NCBI RefSeq assembly: GCF_964340395.1 | Contig: NC_135566.1 | Span: 8,822,001-8,886,000, forward strand | Direction: 5' to 3' | DNA from: Glandiceps talaboti | Taxonomy: Eukaryota; Hemichordata; Enteropneusta; Spengelidae | Length of the DNA stretch: 64,000 nt | Part shown: piece by piece, positions 53,419 through 64,000 of the stretch | Layout of the letters: each line of letters begins with the position of its first letter | Numbering within the stretch: position 1 is the stretch's first letter | Made by a program: the position numbers and the translations under genes | Notes under the pieces: generated by a model | Database searches by the model: none | What the model saw: only the letters and a program-made list of their open reading frames with translations | Told to the model about the DNA's origin: nothing

Positions 53419-54172
53419 GACCGACGCGAGGGTATTTAAGTGATGCGCTAGCTGACCAGAAACAATTTCTGTTGGCCTAAGGCTGCTTATCGGAGCAGCG
53501 TAGAGTGAATAGGTTAGTTCTCAATCATACAACATATTCCTGTATAATCTATCAAGAATGACTCCAGACAGATGCTAATTTATTGTTGGTTTAGTACTGA
53601 CCCTTGACCGCTCGCATTTCTCTCATCACCTCGCTCATCAAATCATCAATCAACCACAATATCCGATGTGACATTTTACACAATTAGCTAATCATCACAC
53701 CATATATCTATCTTTGACTCTTCAAAAGCAATCGGCAATTGCGGCGTCCATAACGAGTAGACCGCAATGTATTAGCTGAATTATACATTTTGAACCTACG
53801 AGCAATTATTCCCTTCTTGAGACTATTTCTCAAACAGCAGGCTGTATTTCTATCCATAAATTTACTCCTTTTCCCTAATTTCAATTAAATTTAACGGAGA
53901 GTCACTATGTCTGGACAACGTAAGCATTAATCAACTATACGTGTATCCTGATACAGATTTTCAAAACATTTCAAAGCTTCATAAACTATATATCAGAATT
54001 GACCTTTAAGATTCTATAATAACGACATGATGGATATGTAGTCTGTAAATATGATATCGGATTTACTTAACCAACATCATTGTTCTGTGTATTCGACTTG
54101 GACTTTTACGATCTCTTACATTGCAGAACAATTTGCAGGCACTGAGATAACACTGACTGATCGACTCACTCA

Positions 54173-54215
<43 letters not shown>

Positions 54216-54349
54216 ACACACACACAGACACACACACACAGATTCTCTGTCTCTGTCTCTGTCTCTGTCTCTTTGTCTCTTTGCCTCTCTCTCTGTCTGT
54301 CTCTCTCCCTGTCTATCTCTCTGTCTCTATCTCTCTGTCTCTGCCTCCC

Positions 54350-54400
<51 letters not shown>

Positions 54401-57400
54401 GAATATCAAATTGTCAAATCTTCTGTAGGAGAAACACACCATGTGTAGATCTATAAAGTGAGATATCTACAGATTTGAATGACTTACAAACTACCAAATG
54501 ACCTCGTAAATGAATTATTTTTTCTCTTCCGAGTTAGCGCTGTCATGGCAACATATTCCTAACGGCGCTTTTGTACCCTTAGACATTCACATGGAAAGTT
54601 AATTTGAGCCCATGTTGTTGTCTTGCGAGTGTTACAATATTAGAAATTCAACTAACCGTTGTAGCTTTCCTCGAATTGCTGATGTCAGTTTTAGATCAGA
54701 CAACCCGAGGTGTGATAAAGCATTTGAACACACACAGAGATGGTCTGATCCTTTCATGTATGCTGTACTGATTCATAGCCTTGGCATAATTACACAAAGA
54801 TGTATGGTAACCATGGATACGTTATATTGGTATTAAAATACTAGACTTAGAGATCAGCTAAACATGTCTGTCAGGAGGTACTTCTACTAAGCACTTTTAA
54901 GCGACCTTCTTCTTTGTGTTGTTGCTGTTCGTTGGATGATGAAGTTCCGACCTCTTGTGTAGTATGGCATACTAATTGCCAATCAACAAACAGATATGCA
55001 AAGTTTGACGAAAGGTTGAGGTTATCCTTATAACTCCGGTACCATCATTTCGATAATGTAACATTAGGAATGATGGGGCAATTTAGAAAGGTTGATAGTT
55101 CCTATATCATGCAGACATCGCCGTTGTCTAGTAATTTGACATCTTCAATTGTTATAAGGATGCAAATGGCGCTAAGGTCTGCCTAAAAAAATTGTTTGGT
55201 TCCGGTTACCTGACCCTGTCTAGTTTTTCACTGCCAACTCTAAACATTTTGTTACGTTTTCGAGAAAAAAATAATAAAATCGCGAAAACTGAAATCTCGC
55301 AATTAGTGTTTGCGGAAACTGACATCAACTTAAAAGACGATATAAAAACTGTTCTTCTAATCTGTAATGGCCGTACATCTGATGAGAAGAAACCAATAAC
55401 ACATACAGAGACCATATGGAAAACAACGGAAAACATAACTACTTGAACTAGTAAGTCAATACAGCCGACAAATGAAATATATAAATAGACTTGGGCGACA
55501 GTAAGGAGGACACGTCGATGGCGAAATATCACGAAGGAGACTGCACACGATGTGGTTGATTAATTAGGAAAATGGTAAGCTCTTTATGGTCCTCCAAAGT
55601 GCAAAGCTGATTACTATCTCGAAGATATTAGATAGACCTTGGTGAAGTAGTTCCATCTATCAAATTACTTTTATGTATAAATGGCTTCACATGGAGCTAG
55701 TCATCTCTATGCCTCGAGGTTTTTTTCCGCTAAAAGTTTAGTTAAGTTATGAAGTGCTGTGTTGTAATGAGTTAGCTAACTGCATGAAGTGGACTTTTGT
55801 TGAAAACACGTTTAGGTAATTTGCGAATACAATGGATGAATTTGACGACGTGAGAGACAAAAAAAGTAATGTTTCCTCCATCTTGAATAATCTAGGCATT
55901 ATCTATATTTATCTCTCCATCTACTGCCTTGAATGAAAGTCATTTAAACTCATCTATCTTAGATCGTTCTAGAAAAAGTTAACCTGATTGGCTGCCATAG
56001 ACACAACTCAACTTGATACCCAATGGGATGCTTCGTTGTGTTTACTAAAGCAAATTGACTTCTGTTACCAGTTATTTCACAAACACGTCTGAATGCTTTG
56101 CTTTTGAAGATGTGTCAATGTCTTTATGTTGAAGCACCTTTCAACGACTTCGAAATTAAATTCGGTGAATTAAGATTCACTGGCAGCAATTATGGAAAAA
56201 GCAGTCAACATAGACAGTATAAAATGACCTGTGATTGGTCAATTTGCTGTTCGATAATGACAGGTTGGAAGTGTTTGAGCACAATCTAAGATATAAGGAC
56301 TTGTCTTCGAGGTAGTTGACAGAGATATATATATCGTCATTATGTCTTGATTATTCAAGATGTGTTTCCTCGAGATTTCATCAAATTTCTCAACGGTTAC
56401 GTTATAAAATGGAAACCATTTGAAAACAAACAAAACGTTGTCTGGCTAAAAAAATCTAAATCTGAATATTAAACATTGCTACATTTTATCGCCTGGCGCG
56501 ACAGCAATCTTACTAAAGGTGTTTCTTTCATCGTCTGATGTGACAAAAAATCTTATCAACATTCAGAGACATTGAAACAACATGTTAATGTCTATGGATT
56601 ACAATGTATCAATATGTAACAATTTTTGTGGTGTCAGACACAACAGTAGCAACAGTAATTTGTAGTTACCAATATTGGTAAGAAAATTGCCAAGCCAGAC
56701 AATAAAATGTAGCAATGTTAGTAACAATGTTATCGAAGCAGACGACAGTTTGTTTCTACTCTCTAGAGTGCTTTCTATTGCAAAAATGTACTTGAGATCA
56801 CCTTGCTGTTCTTATGAGGCGACCTGAAATGCCCAGAAGTAATACGTTGAACTTACCAGTGTTGGAGCCCAGCATAGTAAAAATACCATAGTGACCATAA
56901 AAACAAGTTTTGAAAATTCTATTTCTTCTCTAAGACGTGCCTCTGACGCTGCTCTATGGCGATTGGTTTGATGTCCAGGTGTAAGTGAAGACCTGCGACC
57001 GTGATTGGGTGTTAAAGACACACTGACTTGGTTACGTCGTATGTGACTCTGTCCAAGATGCTGTGTATTTTTTGAGTCAGAATTCTTACTCGTACTTTCG
57101 CTGGAAGACTGTGCGTTTCTTTCACCCGCCGAGGAAGGCCCACCTGCTGTTACAGTAGTTTGTGTTGTCACAGTATCGGATTCAATGGGCGCCACACGAT
57201 TGGTTGAGACTGGAACAGGGTGGAGGAATGACGTATTAATTCTCCTCATTGTGTACACCTGGATCAGAATGTAGGCATTGCCAATGAGAATACATCCACT
57301 GAGTGTAAAACTGATACCAAGGACAAGGAAACCATACACTCGGTCTGGATTTTGTTTGGCGTAGTACGTCGGTGTACAGCAATCTTCATACTCAGTGTTG

Positions 57401-57498
57401 TAGTAGACACCAATATCAAAATAGGGAAAGACAGTCAACAAAAGTACAATCAGTGCCAAGACACCGACCACGAATTTCGCCTTGGTATGGTTGAAGTG
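47956..57498 (-). CDS. Class A (rhodopsin-like) GPCR, two exons covering TM4-TM7, 5' exons outside the window
   Basis: Exon A (56857-57498, 214 codons) starts HFNHTKAKF. It carries TM4 (about residues 10-28), an ECL2 with a CC pair, TM5 (about 59-84), an ICL3 of about 105 residues rich in Ser, Thr, Gln and Arg, and TM6 (191-214) ending LLCWAPTL. Exon B (47956-48157) continues in phase 0 with IHATGTITLKWE, TM7 containing LLNYVANPYIF, and a basic helix-8 start YRRRYRRGVRKA. The distance from the CWAP proline to the NP proline is 34 residues, as expected for one receptor, so the 8.7-kb gap is an intron inside TM6. The NPxxY motif is NPYIF, with Phe for Tyr. A GTAAGG donor follows exon B, so another 3' exon is likely. 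Reading through instead adds 19 residues to a stop near 47900. TM1-3 and the DRY motif are not in the window. The ligand class is unknown. ECL2 faintly recalls melatonin/moody-type receptors. Confidence 0.78.
50998..51118. repeat. Compound microsatellite (CAAA)n(CAGA)n(CA)n
   Basis: About 16 CAAA units are followed by about 7 CAGA units and then mixed CACA/CAGA. Confidence 0.96.
52918..53035. repeat. G-rich tract and (GT)n/(GC)n microsatellite
   Basis: GGGGGGGGG with GGA-rich sequence is followed by GAGT, GTGT, a CGCGCGCG island and GTGT again. Confidence 0.93.
53315..53416. repeat. Compound microsatellite (CAGA)n(CAAA)n(CA)n
   Basis: About 4 CAGA units are followed by about 10 CAAA units and then a CA run. 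The same three motifs as at 50998-51118 appear in a different order. Confidence 0.96.
54171..54405. repeat. Compound microsatellite (CA)n ... (CTGT)n
   Basis: A CA run with CAGA insertions (54171-54240) leads into CTGTCT-rich sequence and about 12 CTGT units (54349-54396). Confidence 0.96.
55325..55465 (+). repeat. Dispersed repeat family E, copy 2
   Basis: It aligns with 30325-30470 in the same order, and lies in the long GPCR intron. Confidence 0.6.
56422..56756. mobile_element. MITE family C copy, about 335 bp
   Basis: The left end includes AACAAACAAAACGTTGTCTGG and AACATTGCTACATTTTATCG. The right end includes GCCAGACAATAAAATGTAGC and CAATGTTAGTAAC, then GACGACAGTTTGTTTC, its imperfect inverse. 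It lies about 100 bases from GPCR exon A. Confidence 0.7.
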
Positions 57499-57650
57499 CT
57501 GAAATGATAAGCGAAAAAAAATTAAAGTGAAATTACAATAAAACTGTTAGTATGAGAATATGAAAAGATATTCAACAAATTAAGTGCTAAGACGCAGACC
57601 ACAAACTTTACCTTTATGGATCGAAGTGTTGCGATGATAAGCAAAAAAAA
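57453..57650 (-). repeat. Decayed duplication of the GPCR exon A 3' splice site region
   Basis: About 65 bases spanning the acceptor and first 45 coding bases of exon A (57453-57518) recur at 57584-57650, offset 131. They share GATGATAAGC, GAAGTG and a GCTAAGAC/GCCAAGAC block. In the copy the acceptor CAG has become CAA and one base is missing, so it is not a usable splice site. Confidence 0.6.
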
Positions 57651-59120
57651 AACAAAGGGTAACGACTGGATGTGTACTGTTAAAAAGTTTATCTCCAGAA
57701 TGGAGTGCTCACCGCAAGGTTACAAAAAACCATCTCCATTCTGTAGATCTATTAGGCTTTTTAACATTGCGGAGAGGGATGAATTTTTGCGAAGAGTAAA
57801 ACATTCTGGACATGTTTTTTAAAAACAAGGTTGAGAGTAAAACATTCCGGGGGTGATTTTTTAACATTGCGGAGAGCAATGACTCCTTGGCTGCTTCGCT
57901 ACTAAAGTGAGGGTTACAAAATATAACATTGCAACACCAGAAACACTTGGCTTTATCTCAGATATAAACGAATACATGTCTGACGCGTTATTTAATAATG
58001 TTTCCACCGAATAAACCCCGTCTGTGAGTGTTACATTGTAACATTCTGTCTGTACCCAATACAAATATCATACGTGCAAGTTACAAATATTTTCAAAGAA
58101 GCTTCCACGAAGAGGCAGTGTCAAGGCGGAAAGCATGGCAAGGGGTTCAATTACAATAATATTGTGTAGACTTACTTTTGCAAAACAAACCCACCTATGA
58201 TCTCGGTTGTAGATTCCCTGTGATGTTCACGTTAATTCCGGAAATCTAGAAGTTGTTGGCTAACAGTCCATACCTAAATGACTCATTTCCGAGCCGCACA
58301 TTCGTATATCTACTGTTATGGAAGCCGGCTCCAGTTCCTTTTATGTTTCAGTAGTCAGTTAGATTTTAAAGTCTATATTCAGTAATTTAGGAAATTGAAT
58401 TCCCAGTAAAGTAGAAAGGATAGAAACTAATAAAAAGTAATATAAGGATGAGCTAAACCACAAAGCGAAAATCTACTTTAAAACAAATTTGCTTAATCGT
58501 GTGAGTGCTTTTCTTGTATAAAACAAGTGTAAAGAGCCATGTAAACGAAAGTTTCCTTTTAGTAAAATTACCTCTTTGTATAAACTTTCAAAAGCAGTTT
58601 CTTCTTCTAATAAACAGATTATGGAAGATATAAATCAGTAGTTTGTATACCTTGAGCCGTACAATTGCAATAAACGTGAAATTGTATGCCGCTCCTGGTA
58701 GAATCGATGAAGGAAAACGTGCAAAACCTTCAATTTTGATTTCTTATTGATTACAACTTCAAATTTAGTTGTTAAAAGGAAAGGCGAATAAAATATGCTC
58801 GATATTTAGCACTGTACGGCAAGACTTCTATCTTTGGAGGGTGATAGTAGTCACTTTCAATGCAGTGCAATGTCCATGGATTGTTTATATATTGTTCTTT
58901 ATATACTGGGCATGATGCCACAAAATTCAGTCTTATGTCAATCTAATATGTTAATATTCTGCTACATGCTTTGCATTTAACGTAAACAATTCAGCCACCT
59001 GGCAGTACAACACGATAATCCGCCACCAACTAATTTACATACAAAGTAAACATGTATTGACCAGGTGTCAATCCTAAGTTAATGTCCAGGTTAACATACT
59101 TTTATTAAACCTACAATAAC

Positions 59121-59259
59121 TTTGGGACAATGACCTTTCACAAAGGTTTGGTACGGGGAAGGCATTAATTGTACATCTAGTAAGAACTATGGGATAATGA
59201 TCTTTCACAAAGGTTTGGTACGGGGAAGGCATTAATTGCACCTCTAGTAAGAACTGTCA
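59121..59259. repeat. 67-bp tandem duplication
   Basis: Two copies containing TTTCACAAAGGTTTGGTACG and GGAAGGCATTAATTG lie at 67-bp spacing with only a few differences. Confidence 0.9.
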
Positions 59260-62079
59260 TATATCAGGGTTTTTGTTAACTCTGCCTTTGGGGCATAAAA
59301 ATAGGGGACCTTTATTTTCTAACTCATCAGAATGAACCTTCAAGTGCTTCACGTTATCTGTTAAAATGACTGTGTGGATTTCAATAGTAGCTAATAAGTC
59401 TATGATAAGTTTGAAAATAATGCCTTTCAGAGAGTAAGAATGAACTTAGAGATGCAATTCCACTACGCTTTGATGGAAATCTAATAACGTTTAAAAGAAA
59501 TCTACATAATTGTTTAGGGTTAAAATGTTCGCGTTACTGTAGCATAATTTATACATTTATAGCTTGAAGGAACGTTAATCCAAGAAGGCATTTTCATAAA
59601 GTTTGAGTTCCGGAGAGTCGTTTCATGATTTTACATCATTTATAATTGGCGCGAATTTGAACATCTGCCCCAGTTGAGATTTTTTACTGTGGGCCAAATT
59701 GCCTCATGGGAGTCAACAGAAATGCATATGCAGTAGGTTAAATAGTGGATATTCATGACTCCAAAGTGTTTATTACCTTCAGTGAGAACGCCAAGTTCAC
59801 ATTTTTTGTCATTTGTGCGGCCATTTACGATCACGTCTTTCTGTCACGGAGCGAAGTAATAAGAGACGTTGCTATGGCAACTCTTCTTATCTGTAACTGG
59901 CTCTCGGGACATAGTTGTTCTAATTCAAGAGAGGCGCCTAATATCTACGATAGGCCAAAAGGTTACAGCATTACGTTTGTCCTATAAATCGGATTTCCAT
60001 GTCTCGACAGTTACATTACAAACTAGTAGGAGGCGGAATGGCAGTTTAAAAAAGAACACCGAGCAAATCTATACAAAACGTACCACAGAAACTTTGCAAC
60101 GGCAATGGTAGGGGATACGGTGAACTCATAGACCATGTTCTACGTTTTCGCTAAACCCCAACATAAACTGATATTCAATATTTATTATATCACCTAAACA
60201 ATCCTGCACCTAAAATAAATCTTGACGCTTCTATGTCATACCATCAACATACAGTTTCCAACTGTTTCCGAGTGCTCTAAGACAGCCCAACAAAACGTGA
60301 AACGGCGACATGGCGACTAGACGTCTAAATGTATACAGATCAGAATTACCTAGCAGCAAAGGTCCATAATGACTTTTTTCACCTGTCTCGCATAAAGCTG
60401 CACAAAATCAAACTGATGACGTAGTGAACGCAGTATATTAAAGGTGAAAGTTAAGTAGCAGTTAGGGAACACCTAATCAGTATCCTAAAGTCTGTTTTTT
60501 TGGAACACTACAAAGAGTCATTCATGGAATGCAAATGTAACCACTTGTCAGGAGAGATATATATTCAAGAGAGGATGTGATTGCTAGGTTTCAGATACTT
60601 CAAGCTTTTACGAGTGTTGTTATTCTAGATTGATTGGGCAGGATCTAGGATCACAGACACACAGGATATGCAAGTTTACAAGTTTAAGCGCTATTAACCT
60701 ATTGCAATTATACTGACGAATACGTTCAGTGACTTTAATATTAAAGCGGATACCGACTCCTTTATTTAACTTACAGAAAATTGATTATTATTGTATATGA
60801 AAGACTGGATAAAATGACTAAACTAAGTCTAATAAACAACAACGTAAAGTAACATCAAAAGTAACGCATAATTTCAGTTTTATATAACAAAAAGAACTCC
60901 TAAATAACCCTACCTCTTCAATCATGGCACATAGTAGAGAGTAAATCAGGTATCGCCTGACGTGAACAAAGCGAGTTATCACGCGTGGTTACGAGAGATT
61001 CCTTAATCATGTGAGCGTTCAACGAGAATAAATCAGTTATCACGTGAGGGTGCATCCAAAAGTTCTGTAATCTCACGAGAGTTCAAACTATCGTAATCAT
61101 GATATGAGATGTTTCAACCGGAGTATATGATATTCACACGAGGTTTCCAAGAGTGTGCAGTTACCCCACGTGCAGCATAAGAGCGTTTACTATATACGTA
61201 CTGTTCTCACAGCATGGTGAACTCTTTCACTTGTATGACCCTTGCTGTTTTTTCCCAAAGACGGGTTTGTTTGATCTGTTGTAATAAGAACTCATTATTT
61301 CGTTAAATTACTCAAAATATTTCAGAATCACGAAACGCATGCAGTCCGGGAACTCTTCAATGTTTTAAACGTTGCTGAAAAGATATATTTGCATGTCCAA
61401 ACATTTCAAACTTTAATGAACAATTTTTACGACATTATTTCAAAGCCTAAACTGGTTTATACTCTTTTACGTCAAAGTTTTAATTTTTTTGTTCAATCAC
61501 TAGGCATGTTTATACTCCATAAAGGTAACAATTAGCAGCAAACATAAAAAAATGATTTCACGTATCTATCACAGAAATAACACATGGTTCTTGAGTGGGA
61601 AAAAAGCAACGCGAGTAAAAAAAACAATCGAACGTCTCAATGTTAGCACAGGTAATAAGCTAAAACATCGACTCAAGACACCTTTACGTGATGTTTCAAG
61701 GTAACGTGGAATTATTGAGAGCCATTGCAGATATTTTACATGGTGATGTTATTAATGAGGCGCACGTTTTCAAAGATATCACAGAAGTATTATATGTACT
61801 ACAGACGTGTGACTGTAGTTTGCCATCATGATGTACGTGCAGAATGATAGAAATATGGGAACCATGATAGCACCTTGATGAGTGCGTGTGACATTAAGTA
61901 AATTGAGGTAATTGTTCACGACAGAAGACAAATTGTTCCACAGGTTTCATCACGGTTTATATTCACGTTGGTAATGTGCCCTTTCGTTTAGATTGACTTT
62001 TAGAGCTATGTATAGTAACACAGTGGAATTGACCGTATCCATAGTGAATTTGAATACAAGGACAAGTCCAAGTCTGGTT

Positions 62080-62170
62080 AAAGCTTCTTTATTTGAATCT
62101 CGACGTTTCGACTGTACACAGAGAGTCTTTTTCAAGGACTATAAAACAAGTCTTTTTCAAGGGCTATAAA
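62080..62170 (-). mobile_element. Penelope-like element 3' fragment
   Basis: The minus strand reads CCTTGAAAAAGACTCTCTGT, a short gap, then GTCGAAACGTCGAGATTCAA and AATAAAGAAGC. The CTTGAA-AAGAC ... GAAACGTCGA arrangement is the usual tail of Penelope-like retroelements, by my recollection. A short local duplication, GTCTTTTTCAAGG, follows. Confidence 0.5.
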
Positions 62171-63711
62171 AAGAGGTGAGCAGGTAGTGGCATTACCGTT
62201 ATTAGTGTCCAAAGGGTACAAACGTTGAAGATACTGTCGACAACAGAACTCGAACACCTACATGCAGTATTATGATGCGTATATCTACTCGTTATTTCTG
62301 GTTACTATACAGAGTACGTCACTTCATACAGTTAGTTTTTCGGTCGTGTTTACGATCTGAGTAAAATTCTTAATGAACTATAAATCTAGTTACTGAAGTA
62401 ATAATAACAGAATCCAAATTGTGCTTTCAATCAATAGTATTTAACCAGACGATACATTTATGGGCAGCTGTAGCAGCTACAGATATGACTAAAAAGGCCC
62501 AAAAGAAAGTCAAACTGTAAAAAATTGTCATATAAAATCAAAGATAAACAAATTGCGAATAATGGTTTAAATAGTAATTATGAAAGCTCTCCACATTGTA
62601 TGCTATATACTCGATTAAATTTCTTGTCACATAAACACTTATTTTCAATGGTTTCTGTCTTCTCGTTGGACCCATTTTTACGAGATCGTTCGACGACAGC
62701 CCTGGGTTTAAGAGATTTAGCGAATGTGAAATGCCACATTGTCGCCGCCAACAACAAATCAAAAGAAACGTATGTCCTAATTCATGATCTTAATGGATGG
62801 AATGTTATAATGAAACGTGGAACTTTACGATTCTGTCTAGAAATCGAATACATCAACAGACATGTTAGCTTCAAGCGCTAGTAAACATTTGTCCCTTCAT
62901 TTAGTATATCTGTAAACTTTCTCCTCGTGACGTTAAAATGATATTTAGTTTTTAGAAAGACATAACTAAATGTGCTGTGTAATGTCGTAATTACTTTCAA
63001 CATGTTACCCAATTCACTATTTAATAGATGTATTTAAATCACCAATTTAGCTGATAGGGTCATAGTACACTATGCACTGTAAGAGCCGAATACCTAATAA
63101 GGCGACTTTAAGTTTGGTAACAATACAGCCTACATTGTGTTGTCGCAATTACATACAAGCACCACTGTTGTATAGACGAAGCAGTGTCCAATGTTGATCA
63201 TCAAAATAAAGATTGTATTTGTATCTTTAACATTTCACTTTACGGCTTAATTACTAAAATTGAGATCCGATAAGTGTTGATAAATTATATTTCAGTGATT
63301 ACCTTGAATGTTTACACCATAATGTATCATCCTAAATTTAATCTATAACGATTTCCGAGAGATGCAATGTTCATCTACCTTAACTCTAAGGTACGTGCTT
63401 CCTTTGACAGAAAAGGGCTCTAGAGGAAGTATGTAAAATCAAGGAAAGGAAAACACGGAACTTATGATGTAATGGTAAACCATATTCATTAAATTACTCT
63501 GAATAATACGTATGCTACCTTATGATGGACTGTTTAATTCGACAGTACATAATTTTAGTACCCCTGGAATTCATAACAAGTTGAATTCTAGCCTTTGTAA
63601 GTATGTATTAATAAAACCTACACTACCCAATCAAGTAAGGCTCGAGTCTCGATAGTGTTTTTGTAGCTTCGGCAAACATGTTTAGGGTCAATTTCAAACA
63701 GCGATCTACAC

Positions 63712-63713
<2 letters not shown>

Positions 63714-63752
<39 letters not shown>
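63714..63752. repeat. (AT)n microsatellite
   Basis: About 19 AT units near the right edge of the window. Confidence 0.96.
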
Positions 63753-63758
<6 letters not shown>

Positions 63759-64000
63759 TCAGGATATGTAAACTGACTATGTTGGAGTAAACAAGGGTTC
63801 AATACATATGTATGTAGAACGGTATAAATAACACAGCATCAAGCAAGATACACAGGAGCCGTTACACACTGTTTCACGCTGTTGTGATCATATATGTATA
63901 TTTGTACGTGTGTGCATGTATGGATAAAAAGTAAACTCTTGAAGACTTCCCCATATGACTTTGTCATATGATATGAATTATAAGAATAACTTTCAATGTT

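Larger units (their letters stand above)
48158..56856 (-). other. 8.7-kb GPCR intron
   Basis: No exon was recognised. It contains compound microsatellites at 50998-51118, 52918-53035, 53315-53416 and 54171-54405, one family E repeat (55325-55465) and a MITE family C copy (56422-56756). The rest is AT-rich unique sequence. Confidence 0.6.
57651..64000. other. Upstream intron/intergenic sequence of the GPCR gene
   Basis: No further GPCR exon (TM1-3) or other coding exon could be recognised. A 118-codon open frame at 62525-62881 has no recognisable similarity. Repeats are listed separately. Near-identical AACATTGCGGAGAG words at about 57764 and 57863 mark a small local duplication. Confidence 0.45.

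Noticed and set aside
54051-54442. Open frames rich in LSVC or DRQT
   Set aside because: They are readings of the CA/CTGT compound microsatellite.
62525-62881. 118-residue plus-strand open frame
   Set aside because: It has no recognisable family, no domain, AT-rich codon use and no flanking splice logic. Length alone is not enough.

Overview
This is a eukaryotic, almost certainly animal, genome segment. It is AT-rich and intron-rich, with GT-AG introns and AATAAA poly(A) signals, and it holds many microsatellites and decayed transposons. It has no bacterial operons, ribosome binding sites or CRISPR arrays. The proteins look clearly bilaterian and rather vertebrate-like. My best guess is an invertebrate deuterostome (hemichordate, cephalochordate or echinoderm), but a lophotrochozoan cannot be excluded from the sequence alone.

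Layout. (1) Positions 1-3074 (+) carry the last six exons of a DEAH-box RNA helicase of the DHX37 family (ribosome biogenesis). (2) Positions 4232-19203 (-) carry a complete 22-exon gene for Integrator complex subunit 2 (INTS2, 1150 aa), tail-to-tail with DHX37. I reconstructed every exon, and the whole reading frame closes. (3) Positions 19485-22040 (+) carry the complete four-exon gene for Mediator subunit 31 (MED31, 198 aa). It is head-to-head with INTS2 across a 281-bp shared promoter and has a long Gln/Pro/His tail. (4) Positions 27641-33360 (-) carry a complete five-exon gene for a four-pass, MS4A/CD20-like membrane protein (432 aa) with a very acidic loop of about 200 residues between its third and fourth membrane segments. 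(5) Positions 47956-57498 (-) carry two exons of a class A (rhodopsin-like) GPCR covering TM4 to TM7, split by an 8.7-kb intron inside TM6. Its 5' exons lie beyond the right edge. Positions 34-47.9 kb and 57.6-64 kb are gene-poor.

The two complete housekeeping genes, INTS2 and MED31, both encode parts of the RNA polymerase II machinery (snRNA 3' processing and promoter-proximal termination, and transcription activation) and share a promoter. DHX37 acts in rRNA processing. The MS4A-like and GPCR genes are membrane-signalling genes with no visible functional link to the others.

The most unusual signal is a recurring one: tandem repeats that copy exon-intron junctions. In DHX37 a 39-bp unit repeats 17 times, and each unit carries a perfect 5' splice site. 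In INTS2 a 57-bp unit copies the 3' splice site of exon 17 and stays open in frame, so upstream acceptors would add 19 or 38 residues. Weaker, decayed junction duplications sit at INTS2 exon 12 and at the GPCR TM4 exon. The window also holds a family of MITEs with inverted ends of about 70 bp, a separate MITE bounded by TTAA, a fold-back array with a LINE tail inserted in it, and remnants of LINE, SINE and Penelope-like elements.
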